Assembly: GCA_045631645.1 (NCBI GenBank) | Contig: JAZQVC010000026.1 | Location: 1-14,901 of the forward strand | Length of the DNA: 14,901 nucleotides | DNA from: SIG459 sp045631645 | GTDB taxonomy: Bacteria > Bacillota > Clostridia > Oscillospirales > Oscillospiraceae | Direction of reading: 5' to 3' | Part shown: positions 1 through 4,814 of the stretch, one piece after another | Position numbering within the stretch: position 1 is the first letter of the stretch | Layout of the letters: each line of letters starts with the position of its first letter | Position numbers and translations under genes: made by a program | The notes under the pieces: model-generated | What the model saw: only the letters and a program-made list of their open reading frames with translations | Told to the model about the DNA's origin: nothing | The model's database searches: none

Positions 1-432
1 CCAGTGGCAGATGATCATCTGGGGCAGGAGCTGCTCGGGAACAACTTCGAAGATGTTCAGAGCGGAGGTGTTGGAAGCGATGATAACGTCAGCGGGAACG
101 CATGCAGCCAGCTGGGCATACAGCTCTTCCTTGGCATCTCTCTTCTCAACGATGGTCTCCTGAATGAAATCTGCGCCTGCAACAGCCTCTTCAACGGTGG
201 AAGCGAAGCTGATGCGAGCCATGATGGCAGCCTTGTCCTCGGAGAGCAGACCTTCTTCTTCGAAGGTGTTCAGCTGAGACTCGAGGGAAGCAATAGCCTT
301 ATCGCGGGTGGACTCGCTGCGGGTCCACATGGTAACCTGATAGCCGCCCATTGCAAAGGTCTGAGCAATGCCGGGGCCCATGGTGCCGGCGCCAAGCACG
401 GCAATTTTCTTGATATCAGCAAGTGTTTTCAT
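1..432 (-). CDS. 3-hydroxyacyl-CoA dehydrogenase family protein, N-terminal part (cut by window edge)
   Basis: This is the first 144 codons of an NAD-dependent 3-hydroxyacyl-CoA dehydrogenase-family enzyme; the rest lies beyond the left edge. The N-terminus shows the Rossmann dinucleotide-binding fold directly: a short beta strand, then GAGTMGPGIAQ at about residues 14-24, the glycine-rich turn of this family, followed by a helix and a W-T-R-S stretch where the NAD ribose is usually contacted. The final visible residues (MIICHW) fall where the family has its G-x-H-F/W-x-P segment before the catalytic His region. The family oxidises 3-hydroxyacyl-CoA or related beta-hydroxy acids (3-hydroxybutyryl-CoA dehydrogenase, lambda-crystallin type, carnitine dehydrogenase). 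The start is preceded by AGAGG about ten bases upstream. It lies 127 bases downstream of the cyclase gene on the same strand and is probably cotranscribed with it. The family is sure, but the substrate cannot be told from this fragment. Confidence 0.9.
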   Translation of the reverse strand, partial: MKTLADIKKIAVLGAGTMGPGIAQTFAMGGYQVTMWTRSESTRDKAIASLESQLNTFEEEGLLSEDKAAIMARISFASTVEEAVAGADFIQETIVEKRDAKEELYAQLAACVPADVIIASNTSALNIFEVVPEQLLPQMIICHW

Positions 433-459
433 TATCGTAAAACCTCTGTTTCTTCATTC

Positions 460-490
460 GTTTACCCCACAGGGTCACTGTGGGGTAAAC
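460..490. repeat. Perfect 13-bp inverted repeat with 5-base loop between cyclase and dehydrogenase genes
   Basis: The left arm GTTTACCCCACAG (460-472) and the right arm (478-490) are exact reverse complements around a five-base loop. It sits in the 127-base spacer between two same-strand genes, 28 bases upstream of the dehydrogenase start. Neither side carries a convincing T-run, so it is not a standard intrinsic terminator. In the minus-strand mRNA it could act as a stabilising or processing hairpin, a partial attenuator or a protein-binding operator. Function is inference. Confidence 0.7.
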
Positions 491-559
491 TATAAGTTAT
501 CAGTTAGTTTAAGTGTGTTCTAATAGGTAATAACAGATGATTTGATCTGTGGTTACAAA

Positions 560-1492
560 TTAGAAGCTGCCCTCTTCCCAAGCAACCAGACGAACGAAAC
601 CGCCGTCAGCAGCCTCGCAGCGGAAGGGGAATGCAGCGATGGTCATGCGCTTACCGGTAACCTGGTCGATGTCGCCGCCGGCGTTCTCGATAGCGAGCAG
701 GCCGTGCTGACCGTACAGTCTGTGGCAGGGCTCATAGTCGGGATAGTCAACGTCGATGTCGCGGCCGGTAGCCAGCTTGTAGTTGGTAGCGAGCCAGGGC
801 ATCTGCTCCTTGCAGGGGAAGTGCCATACGGGGGAGTCGGAAGCGCCGTAGGTACCTGCAATAGCCTTGATCTTCTTCTCATACATCAGCCAGTAAGCGA
901 GCTCGGGGCCGTTACCTGCATAGTAGTTGAAGTACTTGTCGTTGTTCTTTCTCCAATAACGATGGAAACCGGTGTTGAGAACGACGAAGTCGTTGGGTCG
1001 GATCTCGAGGCCATCCTTATCGAGAGCCTTCTGAACATCCTCGGGGGTGATGATGTGCCAGATAGCACCCTTCTTGTCGGGGGTCTCTGCCCACTCGCCC
1101 ATCTTTGCGGGGTCGCCGCCTGCTGCGTTGAATGCCTTCTCGAACTCGTCGTACATCCAGGTCAGGTCAACGATAACGCCGGAGCCGATAGCGTGCTCAA
1201 GGGGCATCTCAGCGAGGGTGTAACCGTAACGCTCGCGATCAACCTCTTCCTCGTGGAGGGTGTGGTTGGGAGCATCGCAGTGGGTAGCAGCGTGGAGAGT
1301 ACCGGTGTAGGTGCAGGTTCTCTTGTGGAAACGCTCGAGATACTGGCCGCGGGGGAAGTTCAGGTCGCTACGTGCGCCGGGGAAGGGCCACAGGGGGGTA
1401 TCCCAGCCCCAAGGCATGGAGAGGTCCCAAATCTTGGGCATCTTTTCGGTCTCGAGATAAAGTTCTTCTTTTCTAAGGGGCATGTATGCCAT
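560..1492 (-). CDS. Cyclase-family metal-dependent hydrolase (kynurenine formamidase / isatin hydrolase-like)
   Basis: This 310-residue protein belongs to the cyclase superfamily (Pfam Cyclase), whose members hydrolyse amide or cyclic amide bonds, for example arylformamidase (KynB) and isatin hydrolase, using Mn or Zn. The diagnostic metal-binding motif H-x-G-T-H-x-D-x-P-x-H is present as HAATHCDAPNH at residues 67-77, with Ala in place of the usual Gly; His67, His71 and Asp73 are the expected metal ligands. It is longer than the roughly 210-260 residues common for bacterial KynB, with an extended N-terminus rich in Trp and Pro. No signal peptide or membrane segment is visible, so it is cytoplasmic. 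The start at 1492 is set by AGGAGGA eight bases upstream (1501-1507); an in-frame Met three codons in is less well spaced. It is first in an operon with the hydroxyacyl-CoA dehydrogenase and divergent from a MerR regulator, suggesting inducible breakdown of an unidentified organic acid or lactam. Confidence 0.88.
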   Translation of the reverse strand: MAYMPLRKEELYLETEKMPKIWDLSMPWGWDTPLWPFPGARSDLNFPRGQYLERFHKRTCTYTGTLHAATHCDAPNHTLHEEEVDRERYGYTLAEMPLEHAIGSGVIVDLTWMYDEFEKAFNAAGGDPAKMGEWAETPDKKGAIWHIITPEDVQKALDKDGLEIRPNDFVVLNTGFHRYWRKNNDKYFNYYAGNGPELAYWLMYEKKIKAIAGTYGASDSPVWHFPCKEQMPWLATNYKLATGRDIDVDYPDYEPCHRLYGQHGLLAIENAGGDIDQVTGKRMTIAAFPFRCEAADGGFVRLVAWEEGSF

Positions 1493-1536
1493 AATGCTTT
1501 TCCTCCTGAGAATTTTATTTGTTTTTTGCTCCCAAC

Positions 1537-1567
1537 ATTGTAAACCTTGGAATTATTCCAAAGTCAA
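1537..1567 (-). promoter_or_regulatory. MerR-type promoter with 19-bp spacer and operator dyad, driving the cyclase operon
   Basis: On the minus strand a -35 TTGACT (1567-1562) and a -10 TACAAT (1542-1537) are separated by 19 bases, longer than the usual 17 and typical of promoters activated by MerR-family regulators through DNA untwisting. The spacer contains the dyad TTGGAATTATTCCAA (1547-1561), two exact 7-base arms around one central base, placed where MerR proteins bind. A MerR gene starts about 100 bases away on the other strand. The elements are seen directly; regulation by the neighbour is inference. The predicted leader is about 38 bases. Confidence 0.7.
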
Positions 1568-1577
1568 GCAAAAAACC

Positions 1578-1606
1578 TTGCAATATACGCGAAAAATAGC
1601 TATAAT
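1578..1606 (+). promoter_or_regulatory. Predicted sigma-A promoter of the merR-family gene
   Basis: TTGCAA (1578-1583) and a perfect TATAAT (1601-1606) are separated by 17 bases, giving a good housekeeping promoter about 58 bases upstream of the GTG start of the regulator. It starts only 11 bases from the -35 of the divergent cyclase promoter, so a protein bound to the 1547-1561 dyad could affect both. Confidence 0.7.
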
Positions 1607-1663
1607 ACGGATATATTATGAGTTATGCTCCATACTTTTCGCACAGAGAAAGGAAGTGACCCC

Positions 1664-2473
1664 GTGAAATACAAAATCGGCGATGTTGCCCGCATTCTGG
1701 GCGTTTCCACCGATATTCTCCGCTATTATGAGCGCAAGGGCGTGGTCACTCCCGAGAAGGACGCAAACAACGATTACCGCTATTATGACGCTTGGCATAT
1801 CAACTTTCTCATGGACTGCCTCTGGTTCAAAAACTACGGTTTTTCCATCGAGCAGATTGCGGACATGGTGCGCATCCCCACCGCCGGGCAGCTAAGCGAG
1901 CTTTTCCTTATGAAAGAGGATGAACTTCGCGCCCACATCCGCCGCTGCCAGCTTCTTTTGCGCCGCAGCGCCGAGCACAGAGCCTCCCTCGAGATGATTG
2001 ATAAGCTTCTTTATAAGTGCGAAATTGCGGAAAGTCCCGAGTTTGTCCGCTTTATCGACAGAGTGGGCAGCCGCTATATGACCGATTCTCTCACCAACGA
2101 AACCGCGAAAAAATGGCTGGATGCTCTCCCCTTCAATAACCGCTATTTCGAGATGACGGGAGAGGCTATTCTTCCCGGTCGGGAAGACGATTACCGCTGG
2201 GGCTATAGCCTCAGCACCGACTATGTGAAGGAGCTGGACTTCCCCGTTGCCCCTCCCATGATTTCTTTCCCCTCCAGAAAATGTATACACACCGTTTTCA
2301 AAAACTCAGGCGGTCGGGGAAGTTTCTCCCCCTCCCTTCTCCAGTACGCTCTGGACTATGCCCAAAAAGAGGGCATCCCCGTTTTCGGACCCATCCACGG
2401 CGTTTTGCTTTGCTCCGTCCTTGAAAATGACACCCTCACCGGCTATTTCGAGGCATGGATCCCCATCGAGTAA
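1664..2473 (+). CDS. MerR-family transcriptional regulator with C-terminal effector-binding domain
   Basis: This 269-residue protein opens with a classic MerR winged helix-turn-helix: K-I-G-D-V-A-R-I-L-G-V-S at residues 4-15, then LRYYERKGV at about 19-27 and the wing (D-Y-R-Y-Y-D), followed by a second helical pair up to about residue 70. A dimerisation helix follows (about 80-120). The C-terminal part ends in YFEAWIPIE, resembling GyrI-like effector-binding domains of multidrug-type MerR proteins such as BmrR, so a small-molecule inducer is likely. The GTG at 1664 is chosen because AAAGGAAG lies about seven bases upstream and the domain begins at once; an ATG at 1625 would add thirteen unconserved residues and has no good ribosome binding site. 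It is divergent from the cyclase operon, whose promoter has a MerR-type spacer and dyad, and is therefore its probable regulator. Confidence 0.9.
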   Translation: MKYKIGDVARILGVSTDILRYYERKGVVTPEKDANNDYRYYDAWHINFLMDCLWFKNYGFSIEQIADMVRIPTAGQLSELFLMKEDELRAHIRRCQLLLRRSAEHRASLEMIDKLLYKCEIAESPEFVRFIDRVGSRYMTDSLTNETAKKWLDALPFNNRYFEMTGEAILPGREDDYRWGYSLSTDYVKELDFPVAPPMISFPSRKCIHTVFKNSGGRGSFSPSLLQYALDYAQKEGIPVFGPIHGVLLCSVLENDTLTGYFEAWIPIE

Positions 2474-2486
2474 TGCCAATAAAGAT

Positions 2487-2515
2487 AAAAGCCCCGACCA
2501 TCCGTCGGGGCTTTT
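2487..2515. terminator. Intrinsic terminator shared by the converging merR-family and araC-family genes
   Basis: The 12-base arms AAAAGCCCCGAC (2487-2498) and its exact complement (2504-2515) enclose a five-base loop. The stem core is G+C-rich and flanked by A and T tracts on both sides, so it can work in both directions. It starts 13 bases after the MerR stop codon and 36 bases from the end of the opposing AraC gene. Confidence 0.9.
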
Positions 2516-2551
2516 GTTATAGTATGGAGCGGTCAGATAAATTGGAATTTG

Positions 2552-3427
2552 TCAAATGCTTTTTACTGGATGCAGTTCAATATATCCTCTTGTGCCGATA
2601 GGCTCTAATTGAATACGGGGGTTGTTATCATCCCAAGTGTATCCAATGCTTTCAGGGTTGTACTTTTTGATTGCATCCCATACCTGCCCAATTGCCTCTA
2701 CAAAGTTCTCCTCCTCAAAAGGTTCCCCTTGGAACATGATGTATTTGCATTTAGGCAGTTCGATAACCTCAAATCCGTCGGGGATTTCACCCGAATAGTC
2801 CATTGCAACCTCTACACCCTGCACATATTCAGATGTTCCTGTCTTGATGTAGTTTTTAGGAAGCCATAAGCATACAGGTTCACCGCTAATTGATTTCATA
2901 CTGCAAAGCAACCCCCATACATCACAGCCAACTTCTTCGCAGTATTTGAAATATTCTGTCGCTTCCTTACCTCGTTTGATAATGACCTTCCTTTCAGGTT
3001 TCTCCACTACCTGCAAGAAAATATTTTTCACATCGCTCATTTTTTCCCTCTCCTTTTTTTGAGCATATTTGATTCCGTAAGGCTTGAACAAATAGATTGG
3101 AGTAGGACATACGGAATACTCATATGGGTTACAACCGAACTCTTTGTAAAATGCTCTTTGATATCCATCCACACTATCGTATCCAGCATCAAATGCAACA
3201 TCAATAATTTTTACTTTTTCATCTCGCAATCGGAGTGCAGATTTAGACAATCTCAGCCGCCTGATATATACTGCGGGTGTCATATGGAGTAAATCCGCAA
3301 AAAGTCTGTATGAGTACCAGGGTGAATATTGCGACACATTTGCCAAATCTGCCATTGTAATACTTGTGTCAAGGTGCATTTCAATGTAGTCCTGCATTCT
3401 TTGAACCGCTTCTATATGCCCATCCAT
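2552..3427 (-). CDS. AraC-family regulator fused to a GyrI-like effector-binding domain
   Basis: This 291-residue protein begins with two AraC-type helix-turn-helix motifs (residues about 8-105). The second carries I-I-D-V-A-F-D-A-G-Y near 74-83 and the family signature F-x-K-E-F-G-x-x-P-x-E-Y at 93-104. A basic linker (K-K-E-R-E-K, 124-129) leads into a GyrI-like or Rob-like domain (about 135-288), ending in I-E-L-H-P-V-K. This order, DNA-binding first and effector domain last, matches SoxS/Rob-type drug- or stress-responsive regulators common in Clostridia; the inducer is unknown. The start is fixed by AAGGAGGTGA six bases upstream. Codons ending in A or T are frequent, unlike the neighbouring housekeeping genes. 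A strong internal ribosome binding site precedes Met130 (ATG at 3040), so the effector domain might also be made alone. Confidence 0.92.
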   Translation of the reverse strand: MDGHIEAVQRMQDYIEMHLDTSITMADLANVSQYSPWYSYRLFADLLHMTPAVYIRRLRLSKSALRLRDEKVKIIDVAFDAGYDSVDGYQRAFYKEFGCNPYEYSVCPTPIYLFKPYGIKYAQKKEREKMSDVKNIFLQVVEKPERKVIIKRGKEATEYFKYCEEVGCDVWGLLCSMKSISGEPVCLWLPKNYIKTGTSEYVQGVEVAMDYSGEIPDGFEVIELPKCKYIMFQGEPFEEENFVEAIGQVWDAIKKYNPESIGYTWDDNNPRIQLEPIGTRGYIELHPVKSI

Positions 3428-3439
3428 TTCTGTTCACCT

Positions 3440-3463
3440 CCTTATGCTCATCCTTATGCTCAT
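3440..3463. repeat. 12-bp perfect tandem duplication in the araC-family leader
   Basis: CCTTATGCTCAT occurs twice head to tail (3440-3451 and 3452-3463), between the likely -10 box and the ribosome binding site of the AraC-family gene. The proximal copy overlaps the AAGGAGG sequence. It may be slippage or a repeated operator half-site. Confidence 0.85.
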
Positions 3464-3469
3464 ATTATA
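3464..3469 (-). promoter_or_regulatory. Candidate -10 box of the araC-family gene
   Basis: A perfect TATAAT is present on the minus strand 37 bases upstream of the start codon. No acceptable -35 is found at 16-19 bases, so the promoter may need an activator, or this may be chance in A+T-rich DNA. Confidence 0.4.
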
Positions 3470-3513
3470 GAGGAACTCAAAAGGTCTTTCTCGACTTAAT
3501 TTGCTGAACAGTG

Positions 3514-3541
3514 CAGCCGCCCTCATATGTGGGGGCGGCTG
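3514..3541. terminator. G+C-rich hairpin, possible terminator
   Basis: The arms CAGCCGCCC (3514-3522) and its exact complement (3533-3541) enclose a ten-base loop. On the plus strand it is followed by TTTCTGTCTG, a weak U-tract, and on the minus strand by no U-run. It lies between the end of the phosphatidyltransferase gene and the AraC promoter and may insulate them. No plus-strand gene ends here. Confidence 0.45.
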
Positions 3542-3559
3542 TTTCTGTCTGTGCGACAT

Positions 3560-3671
3560 ATTCAAGTTTATCCAACCGGTGCGGGAGCGCCCAAGGCTCC
3601 CTTGTGTAAAGGGAGGCTTTGGTGCGGTGCAAAACTGTTAGAAAAATTCAAGTTTATCTAACTGTGCTACA
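3560..3671. repeat. Pair of short direct repeats flanking a dispersed hairpin element
   Basis: ATTCAAGTTTATCCAAC at 3560-3576 recurs as ATTCAAGTTTATCTAAC at 3646-3662, and the second copy continues TGTGCTACA. Between them lies CTCCCTTGTGTAAAGGGAGG (3597-3616), a hairpin core that is identical over 20 bases to 8485-8504 upstream of the hydrogenase gene. A third relative of the direct repeat is at 4205-4230. Such short hairpin repeats are scattered through many gut Clostridia genomes; this looks like a non-autonomous or degenerate intergenic element. Confidence 0.7.
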
Positions 3672-3696
3672 AGGTGGAATTTGACTATAACATCTC

Positions 3697-4191
3697 TTAC
3701 CCTTTCGCAATAAAATAAACTTCTTGCATTACCGCAATGGTTGCAAGTACACATACTGTCGCAACGCTATAAGTGGTTGGGGCAAAAGTCAGCGACATCG
3801 GCAAAAGGAACAAAGCAAATCCCGTTACTTTGTTCATAATCGTATGCAAGGATATAAACTGTTTTTTAGAAACATATCCCCATATGATATTGCTGATTTT
3901 GATAAGCGCAATCACACCGCCCCATATCCACAACCATTGTGGAATATGGATCGCCGGCAACAACTTAAGAAAAGATACTACTGTAAAAATGAGGTCGGCA
4001 ATTGTGTCCAGTTGGCTTCCAAACTTGCTGGTACTGTTTGTTTTTCTGGCGATTGTTCCATCTATCATATCACTAAAGCCGCAGAGGAGATATGTGATAT
4101 AAAACTCCAGGGAAAACGCAGGAAAGAACAGCAACAAAATACTGCCTAAAATACGACAACTCGTGAGTATATTTGCAATATGCTTCATCAT
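3697..4191 (-). CDS. CDP-alcohol phosphatidyltransferase family membrane protein
   Basis: This 164-residue hydrophobic protein carries the full family signature D-x2-D-G-x2-A-R-x8-G-x3-D-x3-D at residues 41-66 (DMIDGTIARK, then G and D residues at the expected spacing). In this family those Asp residues bind the divalent metal and the CDP-alcohol. Several transmembrane segments are evident (about 12-40, 67-80, 87-105 and 120-160). The family transfers a phosphatidyl group to glycerol phosphate, serine or inositol; at this size it is close to PgsA-like proteins, but the acceptor cannot be called. The start has AGGTGAA upstream, and a second ATG follows at once and could also serve. It lies 21 bases downstream of the GNAT gene on the same strand, so the two probably form an operon. 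It sits in the A+T-rich patch, so it may be an extra, acquired enzyme rather than the housekeeping one. Confidence 0.9.
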   Translation of the reverse strand: MMKHIANILTSCRILGSILLLFFPAFSLEFYITYLLCGFSDMIDGTIARKTNSTSKFGSQLDTIADLIFTVVSFLKLLPAIHIPQWLWIWGGVIALIKISNIIWGYVSKKQFISLHTIMNKVTGFALFLLPMSLTFAPTTYSVATVCVLATIAVMQEVYFIAKG

Positions 4192-4204
4192 CCGTTCACC
4201 TATA

Positions 4205-4230
4205 AACTCAATTTATCCAACTGTGCTACA
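4205..4230. repeat. Third copy of the short direct repeat, overlapping the acetyltransferase C-terminus
   Basis: The sequence CAATTTATCCAACTGTGCTACA (in two parts: CAATTTATCC at 4209-4218, AACTGTGCTACA at 4219-4230) matches 3649-3671 with few differences. On the minus strand it encodes the last five residues (C-S-T-V-G) and the stop codon of the acetyltransferase. A weaker relative (AATTTAAGTTTATC) is at 4691-4704, upstream of that gene. Confidence 0.6.
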
Positions 4231-4671
4231 TACCGGGATTAAGACATACTGTTCGTCATCCACTTTTTTGAAACCAACACTTTGGAACATTTTCTGTGAC
4301 TGGGTGTTGAAAGTATAGATTTCAGCGTGCAGTTCCTGAATGCCCTTTTCTTTTGCCAAGCGAATTATTTCATTAACCACTCGTCTTCCAATATGTTTGT
4401 TTTGAAACGGCTTCGCTATCACAATATTAATTTCGCCGCTCGGTTGCAAACACACATCACCACATAGCCTGTTTTTATACTTGATATAAAACAAATCACC
4501 GCGTTTGTTTAAGTAGTTATACATACGCTTCAATAGCTCTAAATCATATACTGTGTCTCTGTTATCCACTTGTTTGCATAAATCTGAATCTTGATACCAA
4601 GCCAAAGTAGTCTTGTAATTAGGATAATAGCGAACAAGTACTATTTCTTCGTCAACAACCCTATTTTTCAA
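4213..4671 (-). CDS. GNAT-family N-acetyltransferase
   Basis: This 152-residue protein has the GNAT fold. Its clearest mark is the acetyl-CoA pyrophosphate-binding loop, Q-N-K-H-I-G-R-R-V at about residues 89-97, followed by a helix. Later come a beta strand (L-H-A-E-I-Y) and N-x-x-S-Q-x-M-F-x-S-V-G-F at about 123-135, the usual motif-B end. The family moves an acetyl group from acetyl-CoA to an amine of a protein, antibiotic or metabolite; the substrate is unknown. The start is TTG at 4671, with AGAGG eight bases upstream; no better in-frame ATG exists. Its last five residues and stop come from a short dispersed repeat, so the original C-terminus may have been slightly different. It is followed after 21 bases by the phosphatidyltransferase gene. 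Confidence 0.85.
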   Translation of the reverse strand: MKNRVVDEEIVLVRYYPNYKTTLAWYQDSDLCKQVDNRDTVYDLELLKRMYNYLNKRGDLFYIKYKNRLCGDVCLQPSGEINIVIAKPFQNKHIGRRVVNEIIRLAKEKGIQELHAEIYTFNTQSQKMFQSVGFKKVDDEQYVLIPVCSTVG

Positions 4672-4715
4672 TGTTGATACCTCTTCGATGAATTTAAGTT
4701 TATCGATTTATTCCC

Positions 4716-4744
4716 ATTTTATCACGCAGAGGTCGTATATACAA
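4716..4744 (-). promoter_or_regulatory. Weak candidate promoter for the GNAT-phosphatidyltransferase pair
   Basis: TTGTAT (4744-4739) and TAAAAT (4721-4716) are 17 bases apart on the minus strand, 45 bases upstream of the TTG start. The -35 is a poor match, and the region is A+T-rich, so a chance match is possible. Confidence 0.35.
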
Positions 4745-4747
4745 GAA

Positions 4748-4779
4748 CAGTCCCGGCATGCAAAACGCTGCCGGGACTG
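4748..4779 (-). terminator. Terminator of the fused oxidoreductase-hydrogenase gene
   Basis: The 11-base arms CAGTCCCGGCA (4748-4758) and its exact complement (4769-4779) enclose a ten-base loop. The hairpin lies 36 bases past the hydrogenase stop codon and is followed on the minus strand by TTCTTGTATAT, a modest U-tract. An A-run precedes it, so it could also act on plus-strand transcripts. Confidence 0.75.
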
Positions 4780-4814
4780 AAAACTTTTTATGATTGCCCG
4801 CACTTATCGGAGCT

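Noticed and set aside
542..1543. A long plus-strand open frame (about 333 codons) opposite the cyclase gene
   Set aside because: It mirrors the minus-strand cyclase gene, whose metal motif and ribosome binding site are clear. The antisense translation shows no family features.
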